Assembly: GCF_021391495.1 (NCBI RefSeq)
Contig: NZ_CP090063.1
Coordinates: 5,208,001-5,272,000 of the forward strand
DNA from: Amycolatopsis acidiphila
GTDB lineage: Bacteria; Actinomycetota; Actinomycetes; Mycobacteriales; Pseudonocardiaceae
Reading direction: 5' to 3'
Length of the DNA: 64,000 nt
The notes beneath the pieces are model-generated. The model saw only the letters and a program-made list of their open reading frames with translations, was not told where the DNA came from and did no database searches. How positions within the stretch are numbered: position 1 is the stretch's first letter; each line of letters opens with the position of its first letter. Below are positions 8,163-16,791 of the stretch, in pieces. The position numbers and the translations under genes were made by a program.

Positions 8163-9293
8163 TTACTTGCGCAGGCCCGCCTGCCGCAGCAGGGGCATCA
8201 CGTTGTCGTCGAAGTACTTCATCTCTTCGTGGTAGTCCAGGAAGCCGAGGATGGCCCCGTCCATGCCGACGTCGGAGAGGTTCTGCAGCTCGTCGACCAC
8301 CTGCTCGGGAGTGCCGATGATCGGGTAACCGCCCCAGCCGAGGATGAAGCGCTCCTGGTACACGCGAATCTGCTCGGAGAACGAAGCGCTCTGCATACCG
8401 AGCACAGCCATCAGGTTCTTCGCGCCTTCGTAGTCGCCGGCCTCGAGGATCGCCCGCTTGACCTGCTGTGCCTCCTCTTCGGTGTCGCGGCAGATGACGA
8501 ACGCGTAGGTCATGACGCCGAGGTCACGGCGGTACTCGCTGCGGGCGCGGTCCCGCACGGCCTTGGCGTAGCCCTGTGCGTTCTCCAGCGTGTCGATGGT
8601 GGCGAAGTTGAAGTCGACATGCTTGGCCGAAAAGTCGATACCCGCCGGAGAGTTACCGGCGTTCAGGAGCACCGGCCGGGGCTTCTGCACCGGCTTCGGC
8701 AGAGAGACCCCGCCCTTGACGTGGACGTACCGGCCGTCGAAGTCGAACGGCGCGTCCTCGGTCCACAGCCGCTTCACGACCTCGATCCACTCGGTGCCGA
8801 ACTCGTAGCGGTCGTCGTGCTCGCGCTGCGCGGCGCCGAACATCTCCATCTCCGGGGTGAACCAGCCCATCACCAGGTTCAGGGCGAACCGGCCGGCGGA
8901 GATGTGATCGATCGTCGCCGACGCCTTCGCCGCCACCAGCGGGTGCACGGTGGGCAGGTGCGAGGTCGAGGCGACCATGATGTTCTCGGTCTTCGCGGTC
9001 AGACCCGCGGCCCAGGTGTAGGTGTCGAAGTTCGTGCCGTTGAAGTTCGTCGAGCCGCCGAAGCCCTTCCACCTGGCGACCGGGACGAGGATCTCCATGC
9101 CGATCGCGTCCGCCCGCTGCGCCACCTTGAGGGTGTGCTCCCAGGTCGCTTCGTAGGTCGTCTCGGCCGTGGTCATGGTCAAGCCCTCGCTGCAGTTCGT
9201 GCCGAACAGCCCGAGCTTGAGCTTTTGCTCGTTGTAGAGCGGAACGTGCTGGCGGCGGTATTCCTCGAGTTCCGCGGCTGCGTCCTGCGTCAT
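8163..9293 (-). CDS. Luciferase-like FMN-dependent monooxygenase (SsuD/SfnG/RutA type)
   Basis: 376 residues from ATG 9293 (MTQDAAAELEEYR). The TIM-barrel bacterial-luciferase family is shown by KLGLFGTNCSEG, QRADAIGMEILVPVARWKG, DHISAGRFALNLVMGW and NAGNSPAG; the pattern is closest to FMNH2-dependent sulfone/sulfonate and pyrimidine monooxygenases rather than F420 enzymes. It would insert oxygen using FMNH2 and O2. The operon supplies a flavin reductase and RibB, which supports a two-component FMN system. The substrate is unknown. It lies 23 bp after the GlcG-type gene. Confidence 0.87.
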   Translation of the reverse strand: MTQDAAAELEEYRRQHVPLYNEQKLKLGLFGTNCSEGLTMTTAETTYEATWEHTLKVAQRADAIGMEILVPVARWKGFGGSTNFNGTNFDTYTWAAGLTAKTENIMVASTSHLPTVHPLVAAKASATIDHISAGRFALNLVMGWFTPEMEMFGAAQREHDDRYEFGTEWIEVVKRLWTEDAPFDFDGRYVHVKGGVSLPKPVQKPRPVLLNAGNSPAGIDFSAKHVDFNFATIDTLENAQGYAKAVRDRARSEYRRDLGVMTYAFVICRDTEEEAQQVKRAILEAGDYEGAKNLMAVLGMQSASFSEQIRVYQERFILGWGGYPIIGTPEQVVDELQNLSDVGMDGAILGFLDYHEEMKYFDDNVMPLLRQAGLRK

Positions 9294-9316
9294 TGAAGTT
9301 TCCTTTCGGGAATGGG

Positions 9317-9754
9317 TCAGTCCGCGAGGCCGGCGGCCACGAGCGCACCGTGTGCCACGGCCATGTCGTCGGTGTAATGGCCACCGCTGGTGCCGATTCC
9401 GCCGATGATCTCGCCGTCGACGACGATGGGGTAGCCACCGCCGAACGTCACCAGGCGCGCGGTGTGCGGGATGCCGATCTTCAACGGCTCGTCGTTCTTG
9501 ATGAACTCGTGCCACTGGTCGGTGGGGATGCCGAACGCGACTGCCGTGTACGCCTTGTCCTGGGAGATCTGCACCGACAGCAGCGGTGCGCCGTCCATGC
9601 GCAGGAACGCTTTCATGGTCCCGTCACGGTCGCAGACCGTGATCACCATCGGCTTGCCGTTCTCGGTCGCGACCCGGGCGGCGTGACTGACGAGCTCCTG
9701 TGCGAACTCCGCCGTGATGGTCGAGAAAGTTGCTGCCTTCTGTGTTGCGCCCAT
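9317..9754 (-). CDS. GlcG/HbpS family protein
   Basis: 145 residues, the normal length. Core motifs are ARVATENGKPMVITVCDRDG, the DKAYTAVAFG helix and FGGGYPIVVDGEIIGGIGTSGG. Homologues include the glycolate-operon protein GlcG, the heme-binding HbpS and the PduO C-terminal domain; many are orphan members of catabolic operons and their biochemical role is not settled. No signal peptide is visible, so it is probably cytoplasmic. The start ATG follows AAGGACAGTGAT. It lies between the SDR and monooxygenase genes with short gaps (26 and 23 bp). Confidence 0.85.
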   Translation of the reverse strand: MGATQKAATFSTITAEFAQELVSHAARVATENGKPMVITVCDRDGTMKAFLRMDGAPLLSVQISQDKAYTAVAFGIPTDQWHEFIKNDEPLKIGIPHTARLVTFGGGYPIVVDGEIIGGIGTSGGHYTDDMAVAHGALVAAGLAD

Positions 9755-9780
9755 ATCACTGTCCTTGGTTGGGTGAATGG

Positions 9781-10542
9781 TTACTGGACCGACCAGCCGC
9801 CGTCGATCGGAATCGCGGCACCGGTCATGAAGGTCGAATCGTCACTGGCCAGGTACAGCGCCAGTGAAACGATTTCCTCCGCGCGGCCGAGCCGGCCGAC
9901 GAGATGACCGTCTTCGAACCCCTTCCAGATCGCGTCCTTCGCCGCGAGTCCGCTGACGAAGTTGCGGGGCATCTGGGTGTCGACGACACCGGGACAGATC
10001 GCGTTGACCCGGATTCCGTAGGGGGCGAGATCGACCGCGGCGGCTTTGGAGAACATCGCGAGCCCGCCCTTCGCGGCTCCGTATGCGGCCATGTTCGCGA
10101 ACGCCACCAGCCCGCCGACCGAGGACACGTTGATGATCGATCCGCCGTGATCCTTCATCAGCGGCGCGATCTGCTTGATGAGCAGGAAAACGCTCTTGAG
10201 GTCGATGTCGTGGACGCGGTCCCACTCTTCCTCGGTCGTCTCCAGCAGCGGCTTCCCGAGGATGATGCCGTGGTTGTTGTAGAGCACGTCGACCCGGTCG
10301 AACCGGTCGCGAACCTCCGCGGCGAACTTCTCACACCCGACGGCGGTCGCCAGATCAGCCGTCCCGAAGGAGAAGTCGTATCCCTTGTCCCGCAGTTCTT
10401 TCGAGAGTTCGTTGCCGGTCTTCTCGTCGAGGTCGGTGCCGAACACCCGGGCGCCTTCCTCGCTGAACAGACGGCACGCCGCCTGCCCTTGTCCGCCCGC
10501 GGCACCGGTGATGACGACATTCTTGTTGTCGAGCTTGCCCAT
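9781..10542 (-). CDS. Short-chain dehydrogenase/reductase
   Basis: 253 residues of a classical SDR. The cofactor loop is TGAAGGQG, followed by D at the end of the second strand (FGTDLDEK, suggesting NAD(H) preference), NNHG, the catalytic Ser in INVSSVGG and the YxxxK motif YGAAK. The C-terminal DDSTFMTGAAIPIDGGWS is the family ending. It would oxidise a hydroxyl or reduce a ketone intermediate of the operon's pathway. It is placed 15 bp downstream of the CoA-transferase gene. Confidence 0.9.
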   Translation of the reverse strand: MGKLDNKNVVITGAAGGQGQAACRLFSEEGARVFGTDLDEKTGNELSKELRDKGYDFSFGTADLATAVGCEKFAAEVRDRFDRVDVLYNNHGIILGKPLLETTEEEWDRVHDIDLKSVFLLIKQIAPLMKDHGGSIINVSSVGGLVAFANMAAYGAAKGGLAMFSKAAAVDLAPYGIRVNAICPGVVDTQMPRNFVSGLAAKDAIWKGFEDGHLVGRLGRAEEIVSLALYLASDDSTFMTGAAIPIDGGWSVQ

Positions 10543-10557
10543 TGACCTTCTCTTTCG

Positions 10558-11787
10558 TCAGATGATTCCCTGCGAGACCCACTGCTCGCGCTGCGCCTCG
10601 TCCGCGCCGAGCAGCTCGCCGTAGATCTCGTCGTTGTGCTGGCCGAGTTCCGGCCCCAGTGAACGAACCGCGCCCGGAGTGCCCGACAGTCGCGGAGCGA
10701 CGTTCTGCATCGGGAACTCGCCGAGTTTGTCGTGCACCAGCCGCACGATCGCCTGCCGCGCCTGGAAATGCGGGTCGGCGAGCATGTCGGCGGCCGTGTA
10801 GATCAACCCGGCGGGCACGCCGGCCTCGTGCAGCCTGGCCAGCAGGTCCTCGGCCTCGAGCGTGCGGGTCCACGCCGACACCAGTTGGTCGAGGTCCTGC
10901 TGATGCCGCCCGCGCGCGGCGTGGGTGCGGTAATCCTCGTTGTCCTGCAGATCCTCGCGGCCCATCACGCCGCACAGCCGGTAGAACACCGTGTCCCTGT
11001 TCGCCGCGATCAGCACTTCGCCACCGTCCCGCGTCGGGTACACGTTGCTGGGTGCGACGCCGGGAAGCACCGAGCCGGTGCGCTCACGCCGCGAACCGGC
11101 GAGATCCCACTCCGGTATCAAGGACTCCATGAGCGCCAGTACGGCTTCGTAGATCGCCGAGTCGACGACCTGGCCGCGTCCGTTGCGTTCCCGCGCCAGC
11201 AAGGCCATCACGGTGCCGAGGGCGGCGAAGGTGCCCGCGAGAGAATCCCCCAGCGAGATCCCTGCGCGGCTCGGCGCCCGGTCGGGCTCGCCGGTGACGT
11301 GGCGGATCCCGCCCATCGCCTCACCGATCGACCCGAACCCCGCGCGCCGCGCATACGGGCCGGTCTGTCCATAGCCGGTCACCCGTACCAGCACCAGCCC
11401 AGGATTCATTGTGGACAGTTCGTCGTAGCCGAGTCCCCAGCGCTCCAGCGTTCCCGGCCGGAAGTTCTCCACCAGCACATCCGCCTGCGCCACCAGCCGC
11501 CGCATGATCTCCTGACCGGCCGGTTCCCGCAGGTTGCAGGTGACGGACTTCTTGTTCCTGGCGATGATGGGCCAGGACAGGGAAACACCCTGCGGAAGCA
11601 GGCTCCCCCACTGCCGCATCGGGTCACCACCGCGCGGATCCTCAACCTTGATGACCTCGGCCCCGAAGTCTCCCAGCAATTGGGCGCAGAAGGGCCCTGC
11701 GATCAGAGAACCGCTTTCGACCACCCGGATCCCGGACAACGGACCCGACGTCTCCGCACCGCTGTACCGCGCCACTGCCTCAGACAT
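10558..11787 (-). CDS. Family III CoA-transferase (CaiB/BaiF)
   Basis: 409 residues from ATG 11787; two GTG codons at 11802 and 11799 would add five residues but sit on top of the GGGAG motif. Family features are IRVVESGSLIAGPFCAQLLG, KVEDPRGGDPMRQW, ENFRPGTLERWGLGYD and the catalytic aspartate in GISLGDSLAG. Such enzymes move CoA from succinyl-CoA or another acyl-CoA to a free acid. It is the first gene of the operon that runs to ribB, so it probably activates the pathway acid for later cleavage by the HMG-CoA-lyase-like enzyme. Confidence 0.88.
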   Translation of the reverse strand: MSEAVARYSGAETSGPLSGIRVVESGSLIAGPFCAQLLGDFGAEVIKVEDPRGGDPMRQWGSLLPQGVSLSWPIIARNKKSVTCNLREPAGQEIMRRLVAQADVLVENFRPGTLERWGLGYDELSTMNPGLVLVRVTGYGQTGPYARRAGFGSIGEAMGGIRHVTGEPDRAPSRAGISLGDSLAGTFAALGTVMALLARERNGRGQVVDSAIYEAVLALMESLIPEWDLAGSRRERTGSVLPGVAPSNVYPTRDGGEVLIAANRDTVFYRLCGVMGREDLQDNEDYRTHAARGRHQQDLDQLVSAWTRTLEAEDLLARLHEAGVPAGLIYTAADMLADPHFQARQAIVRLVHDKLGEFPMQNVAPRLSGTPGAVRSLGPELGQHNDEIYGELLGADEAQREQWVSQGII

Positions 11788-11844
11788 CGTGTGACTCACC
11801 ACTCCCTGTCATGGAAGGAGTCTCTGGCGCAGAGGACCGGCGTG

Positions 11845-11936
11845 GCTATCCGCGGAACGAACGACCCAGCGCCCGCAAGCGCAAATCCGGCCCGAGCCGG
11901 GCTCGACCGTCCACAACGCGCAAACCCGCTATCCGC
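11845..11936. promoter_or_regulatory. Direct repeats in the CoA-transferase/AraC divergent interval
   Basis: The 265-bp divergent interval has two copies of GCTATCCGC (11845-11853 and 11928-11936) and two near-identical decamers GCGCAAAYCC (11879-11888 and 11918-11927). Paired direct repeats are usual for AraC-type binding sites, so these are candidate sites for the adjacent regulator acting on the minus-strand catabolic operon. No clear -10 or -35 boxes were recognised. Confidence 0.3.
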
Positions 11937-12052
11937 AATACGCAGCGTCGAGCCACAGCACGGCCGGCGGGAGGCGAAAGGAGGCCGGCACGCCGGGGCC
12001 GGTGGTAGCCTCGGCGATCGGTTGCAAGAACGGGGACGACGGAGTCCGCTTC

Positions 12053-13036
12053 ATGATGACAGAAGAGACAAAAGCGGCGGTACCGCCACTTCGCGAGGCC
12101 CACGACCTCGCCGAAGCGCGCCACCACATCACCTCCGTGTACATACCGCATGAGCTCACGTCGCACGACGGTCGGCCGCTCAGGTTCAAGCTGACCTACC
12201 TCGAGTCCCGGCGGCTCACGCTCGGGCACCTGCGCTACGGCGCCGACGTCGAGCTCGTCTGCCCGCCGATGATGTCCTGCTATCACGTCAACCTCACGTT
12301 GACGGGGAAGACGCAGGTCAGCCAGCGCGGAGTCTCGGCGGCCACCGAGGGCGCCGCCGGCGGTGTGGCCTTCAATTTCAAGGACCCGTACGTCGTGCGG
12401 TGGAGCCCCGACGCGGTGCAGTACGCGATCAAGGTCCCCCGGGCCAGCATGGAGAGCCAGCTGGCCTCGCTGATCGGTCGCCCGGTCGACACGCCCATCC
12501 GGTTCAGCCTCGGCTTCGACCTCGGCTCCCAGCGCGGGCAGAGCCTCCTCGCGGCCGTGCGGCACCTGCAGGTCGAGCTGACGCGCCCGGACGGGACGGC
12601 GGGGATTCCGCTGGTTCGCGCCCAGCTCGAGTCGTATGTCCTCAGCCAGATGCTGCTGGTCATCCCACACGACCACCAGCATCTGCTGCTGGCCGAGGGC
12701 AAGGCGGCCGGCCGCAAGCACGTCCGTGTCGCGATGGAGTTCGTCCAGGACCACGCCGCCGACCCGATCAGCGCGGCCGACCTCGCCCGCGAAGCCTGTG
12801 TGAGCGTCCGAGCGCTCCAGATGGGCTTCCGCGAAGAGTTCGGCATCTCTCCGACGGGCTACATCCGGGGCGTCCGGCTCGATCGGGTACGCGAGGAACT
12901 ACTGGCCCGGCCCGACGGCGTCTCCATCACCGAGATCGCCCACCGTTGGGGCTTTCACCACCTCGGCCGGTTCGCCGAACACTACAGACGCAGGTTCGGC
13001 GTGCTTCCCTCGGACACCGCCCGCACGCAGCCCTGA
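12053..13036 (+). CDS. AraC-family transcriptional regulator
   Basis: 327 residues from ATG 12053 (a second ATG directly follows), with GGAG 8 bp upstream. The N-terminal half matches the AraC-binding-like sensor domain found in regulators of aromatic and alkane catabolism (CYHVNLTLTGKTQV). The C-terminal 100 residues hold two helix-turn-helix units: ISAADLAREACVSVRALQMG and VSITEIAHRWGFHHLGRFAE, ending in the standard YRRRFGVLPSD. It is transcribed away from the CoA-transferase operon and is its likely activator. Confidence 0.9.
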   Translation: MMTEETKAAVPPLREAHDLAEARHHITSVYIPHELTSHDGRPLRFKLTYLESRRLTLGHLRYGADVELVCPPMMSCYHVNLTLTGKTQVSQRGVSAATEGAAGGVAFNFKDPYVVRWSPDAVQYAIKVPRASMESQLASLIGRPVDTPIRFSLGFDLGSQRGQSLLAAVRHLQVELTRPDGTAGIPLVRAQLESYVLSQMLLVIPHDHQHLLLAEGKAAGRKHVRVAMEFVQDHAADPISAADLAREACVSVRALQMGFREEFGISPTGYIRGVRLDRVREELLARPDGVSITEIAHRWGFHHLGRFAEHYRRRFGVLPSDTARTQP

Positions 13037-13037
13037 C

Positions 13038-13057
13038 GGATCGCCGGCCGGCGATCC
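13038..13057. terminator. 20-bp perfect palindrome after the AraC gene
   Basis: Two bases after the AraC stop codon lies a perfect self-complementary 20-mer with half GGATCGCCGG. It can fold into a GC-rich hairpin but has no T-run. It may end the AraC transcript and, from the other side, the mce operon, whose last gene ends at 13193. A protein-binding role is possible. Confidence 0.4.
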
Positions 13058-13192
13058 GGCTTGCTCCCCCGTCCCGGCGCCGGCACGGTGCTCGCCGCCT
13101 GCCCGGCGCTCGGCGCGTGGCCGGTGTCTCGCCGCACCGGCCACCACCGTTGTTGTCTCAGCTGTCACCGATACGCGGGCTGCCTGCCGTCC

Positions 13193-13834
13193 TCACAGGA
13201 CCGTCAGGTCGCTGATCCGCCAGGTGTCGCCAGTCTTCTTCGCCACCACGGACAGTTGCGCGGCCGCGTTGCTGGTCTGGTTGGTGTCACCCCGGGTGGA
13301 TCGTTGGTCGGCCAGCACGAGCAGGTGCGCCTCGTCGCCGGCGAGGCTGGTCACGGCCGTCGCCCTGATGGTTGTAGTCAGCACCAACTGCTGCGCCGGG
13401 GCGAGCCGGGTCACTTCGCCGAAGAGCTGGTTGTACTGCTGAACAGCGTTGTCCCGGAGCAGGTTCTGCGCGGCGTTCCGGGTTTTCGCCGTATCGCTGA
13501 AGTCGTAGGAGAAAACGGTCTCGACGGCCTTGTTCACCTGGCCCAGAACGTCACTGGTGGCTGCCGCGTCGACCAGTGCGGCGTTGCGGGTGTCGTCGTC
13601 GGAGGCCGGGACGCCGAGGACGCCCGCCGTGACGGCCGTCGCGGAGAACACGACCAGGAGCACCAGCAGGGTCATCATCAGCCGGCTTCGGCGTGGGTCC
13701 GGCCCGGCCGGCGCGTCCTGGGGTTCGGGCCGGGGAACGGGGCTCGGCTTGACACTGCCGCGCTGCCGTCCCGCCACGGTGGGACGCCGCCGGGCGGCCG
13801 CGGTGGTGCTGTTCTTCGTTCGTGTCAAGGACAT
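13193..13834 (-). CDS. Mce-associated membrane protein
   Basis: 213 residues. A basic, Pro-rich cytoplasmic N-terminus (residues 1-50) is followed by one transmembrane helix (MMTLLVLLVVFSATAVTAGV) and an extracytoplasmic domain of the Mas/VirB8-like fold found at the end of mce operons, closing with the typical DTWRISDLTVL. Mas proteins are thought to stabilise the Mce complex. It is the last gene of the mce run, 28 bp after the other Mas gene. Confidence 0.82.
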   Translation of the reverse strand: MSLTRTKNSTTAAARRRPTVAGRQRGSVKPSPVPRPEPQDAPAGPDPRRSRLMMTLLVLLVVFSATAVTAGVLGVPASDDDTRNAALVDAAATSDVLGQVNKAVETVFSYDFSDTAKTRNAAQNLLRDNAVQQYNQLFGEVTRLAPAQQLVLTTTIRATAVTSLAGDEAHLLVLADQRSTRGDTNQTSNAAAQLSVVAKKTGDTWRISDLTVL

Positions 13835-13862
13835 CGCGGTACTCCTCCGTGAACGCTTGGGG

Positions 13863-14387
13863 TCAGCCGCCGATGGCGAGGGCCTGGATGGAACTGAGCT
13901 GCCAGCCCTGATCGGTCCGCCGCAGGTCGGCCTGGAACCGGTTCTGCTTCGTCACCGGCTGCCCCTGCTCCGGGGTCACCACGATCTCGGCGACGGCGAT
14001 CATCTGCGCGGTCCCGCCCGCCACGTCCAGCTCGGTGAGACCGGCGTCGAGGATGCGCGCGGTGGTCGAGGTCCCGCCGTTCCGGATCACCTCGCTCTGC
14101 TGTTGCCGGGACTTCTTGATCTCGTCGTTCAGCGGACCGGTCGAAACCCGCTCCCACTGGTCGAGTCCGGCATCCACGTTCCGGTGGTCGAGCGTGCCGA
14201 ACACGGCGATGGCCTGCTCCCCCGCCCGCTCGGCATCCCCTCTGGTGTGCGCCGCGGTCGCCGCCGCGTCGTCGTGCGAGAGCCAGGCGCCGACGAACCA
14301 GACGGCCGCGGCGAGAGCGAGCACGGTCAGCGTGGCCAACGCGACGACAAAGCGCTTTCCGCTCCATCGCGACGGCTGATCAGTCAT
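13863..14387 (-). CDS. Mce-associated membrane protein
   Basis: 174 residues from ATG 14387, preceded by GGAGA; an ATG at 14402 that overlaps the MceF stop (ATGA) is also possible. One transmembrane helix (FVVALATLTVLALAAAVWFV) precedes an extracytoplasmic domain with the Mas pattern ending in QGWQLSSIQAL. It is paralogous in design to the following Mas protein, and actinobacterial mce operons commonly end with such a pair. Confidence 0.82.
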   Translation of the reverse strand: MTDQPSRWSGKRFVVALATLTVLALAAAVWFVGAWLSHDDAAATAAHTRGDAERAGEQAIAVFGTLDHRNVDAGLDQWERVSTGPLNDEIKKSRQQQSEVIRNGGTSTTARILDAGLTELDVAGGTAQMIAVAEIVVTPEQGQPVTKQNRFQADLRRTDQGWQLSSIQALAIGG

Positions 14388-14398
14388 GGCTTCTCCAT

Positions 14399-15628
14399 TC
14401 ATCGGGACAGTCCCAGCAGCCCGGCCAGGTCCTTCGGACCGCTGGTTCCGGTCAGGCCGGCTAATCCGGGCAGCGGCGCGGCCGCCCGGGCCACCGGCTG
14501 GCCGGGGACGCCACGGGGAGTGCCCCCGAAAGGCGCGTTCTGCGCACCACGGACCGAGGTGGGACTGCCGGCGGGCTCCGCGCAGTAGAGGTTCGGGTCT
14601 GCCGGTTTCGGGTCGGTCCGGTCGGCCGGGCGCGGTGTCGCTCGCTCGTAACCCTTCGTGCAGGACAACGGATCGAAGAAGTTCAACACCAGGCCGAGGT
14701 GGGCCGTGCGGTCGCCGGGCAGCACGGTGTTCGCGGCCGCGGTGAGCATCGGGTAGGTGGCCAGGATGTTCTCCAGCCCGGCCGTACGCGGCTGGAGGAT
14801 ATCGGCCGTGGTCAGCAGGTTTGCGAGCACCGCGCCCAGGCCTTGACCCGATTCGGCCAGCAGGCCCGAAAGTTCGGCCGACGCCGGTGGCACGGCCTGG
14901 ATGAAGTGCTCGAGGTCGGGGTTCTCCTTCTTCAGCTCCCCCGCCAGCAGCCGCAGGTCCGAGCTGAACGACCGCAGGTTCCCGGCCTCGGCGTTCTGGG
15001 TGGTGAGCACGGTGCGCGCCGAGGACAGCAGGTCCTTGGTGGCGGGCAGGTACTCCTTGGCGGTGGTGGCCAGGGCGCTGGTGGAGTCGAGCACGGTCTG
15101 CAGATCCGGGCCGGCGCCGTCGAACGCGTCGTACAGCTCGTCGACCACGGTTTTCAGCGAGCCCGTCGGCACACTGGCCGCGAGGGCGTCCACATTGCCC
15201 AGCAGCTGGTCCAGCGGGACCGGGGTCACCGCGTCCTTCGCCTCGATCGTGGCGCCGGCGGTGAGGAACGGCCCGCTGCTCGTGCGGGGCCGCAGGTCCA
15301 CGTACTGCTCGCCGACCGCCGACCGGTCGGCGACCACCGCCTGCACGTCCGCGGGCACCGGTGGCGCGCCGCGGTCGAGAACGAGGTCCACCTCGGTGCC
15401 GTCCGGGATGACCCGAAGCTCGCCGACCCTGCCGACGGTCACGCCGCGGTAGGTCACGTCGGCGTTGGTGAAGATGCCGCCGGAGTCGGCCAGCCGCAGC
15501 TTCACGACCGTGCCGCTGCTGCCGAACAGGTTCCCGAGCCCGGCGTAGCGGAACCCGGTGTAGCCGACCGCGGCCAGCGCGATCACCACGAAGATCATGA
15601 CCTGAAGACGCACTCGCCGGGTGAGCAT
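14399..15628 (-). CDS. mceF: Mce family protein (MceF position)
   Basis: 409 residues. An N-terminal membrane anchor (residues 9-25) is followed by the MlaD/Mce beta-barrel domain (about 38-115: ADVTYRGVTVGRVGEL, VPADVQAVVADRSAVGEQYVD in part) and a long helical region that would form the periplasm-spanning needle. The C-terminal 80 residues are Pro/Ala/Gly-rich and probably disordered. Sixth mce gene by order; it shares one base with mceE (stop/start contact). Confidence 0.88.
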   Translation of the reverse strand: MLTRRVRLQVMIFVVIALAAVGYTGFRYAGLGNLFGSSGTVVKLRLADSGGIFTNADVTYRGVTVGRVGELRVIPDGTEVDLVLDRGAPPVPADVQAVVADRSAVGEQYVDLRPRTSSGPFLTAGATIEAKDAVTPVPLDQLLGNVDALAASVPTGSLKTVVDELYDAFDGAGPDLQTVLDSTSALATTAKEYLPATKDLLSSARTVLTTQNAEAGNLRSFSSDLRLLAGELKKENPDLEHFIQAVPPASAELSGLLAESGQGLGAVLANLLTTADILQPRTAGLENILATYPMLTAAANTVLPGDRTAHLGLVLNFFDPLSCTKGYERATPRPADRTDPKPADPNLYCAEPAGSPTSVRGAQNAPFGGTPRGVPGQPVARAAAPLPGLAGLTGTSGPKDLAGLLGLSR

Positions 15629-16791
15629 CAGGCACCGCCCAGCACGGAGTCGAGCAGACCGGTCAGCCCGGAGGGGCCGGTGGCCGGGGCGGCGGACGAC
15701 GACGGCGGCAACGGCAGCGGAACGGTCTCGGCGGGCGCCGGGTTGCCCACGCCCGGCAGCGCCACCGGGGGCTGCGCGGGGTTCAGGAACAGGTTCGTCA
15801 GCAGGCTGTCCAGGTTCAGGTCGAGCTTGACGTCGAGGTTGGTGTAGTCGCCCCGGATCGCCTGCCGCGACTGGCTGGTGAAGGGGAACGTGAGCAGGGT
15901 GTCCAGCGCGCGCGGCAACCGGTCGCCGGCCTCGGTCAGCTTCCGCAGGGTCGGTTGCAAGGACCGCAGATCGGCGACGAGATCGTCCTGCGAGCGGTGC
16001 AGTGTGTCCACCGCGACCCCGGACAACCCGTCGAGCGACTGGAGCATGCCGACCAGATCCCCGCGCTGGTCGGCGAGCACCCGCAGGCCCGGCTCGAGGT
16101 TGTCCAGCACGTTGGCCAGGTTGTCGTTCTGGCTGACCAACGTGGCTGAAAGCCGGTTCAGCCCGTCGATGGCCTTCGTGATGTCGCCACGCTGGGCCGC
16201 GAGGTCGCCGGTGAGCTTGTCGACGTTGGCCAGCAGTGCCCGGACATCGGTCTCCTTACCCGCCAGGGCGTCGTTCACCTCACGGCTGATCGTGCGTACC
16301 TGTTCGACGCCGCCACCGTTGAGCAGCATGGACAGCGCGCCGAGCACCTCCTCCACCTCGGGGTTGCGGTTGGTGCGCTCGAGCGGGATCACGGCGCCGT
16401 CGGCGAGGGTGGCCGGCTCCGGCGTCTGCGGGCTGCTCAGCGACACGTACTTCTCGCCGAGCAGGCTCGACTGCACGAGCATGGCACCGGCGTCCGCCGG
16501 CAACCGCACGTCTCCGTTGATCGCCACCGTGACCTCGGCCGTCCATCCGTCGGGCGCGAACCCGATGTTCTCGACCCGGCCGACCGGCACGTCGTTGACC
16601 TTGACCGCGGCCTGCGGAACGAGGTCGAGCACGTCGGCGAACCGGATCTTCAGCCGGTAGGGGTGGTCGCCGAGATCCGCGCCACCGGGCAGCGGCGCGT
16701 CGTAGAGTCCGCTGAAACCCCCGCTGCCGCACCCGGTCAGCGCCAGGCCGAGCGCCACCGCCAGGCATCCCGCCACCACTCGGCGTTTCAT
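15628..16791 (-). CDS. mceE: Mce family lipoprotein (MceE position)
   Basis: 387 residues from ATG 16791. The signal peptide ends in the lipobox LTGC with acylated Cys21, which is the hallmark of the MceE/LprK position. The Mce domain follows (VKVNDVPVGRVENIGFAP, SSLLGEKYVSLSSP), then helices and a Pro-rich tail. The start overlaps the mceD stop by 4 bp (ATGA). The lipid anchor would fix this subunit to the membrane. Confidence 0.9.
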   Translation of the reverse strand: MKRRVVAGCLAVALGLALTGCGSGGFSGLYDAPLPGGADLGDHPYRLKIRFADVLDLVPQAAVKVNDVPVGRVENIGFAPDGWTAEVTVAINGDVRLPADAGAMLVQSSLLGEKYVSLSSPQTPEPATLADGAVIPLERTNRNPEVEEVLGALSMLLNGGGVEQVRTISREVNDALAGKETDVRALLANVDKLTGDLAAQRGDITKAIDGLNRLSATLVSQNDNLANVLDNLEPGLRVLADQRGDLVGMLQSLDGLSGVAVDTLHRSQDDLVADLRSLQPTLRKLTEAGDRLPRALDTLLTFPFTSQSRQAIRGDYTNLDVKLDLNLDSLLTNLFLNPAQPPVALPGVGNPAPAETVPLPLPPSSSAAPATGPSGLTGLLDSVLGGA

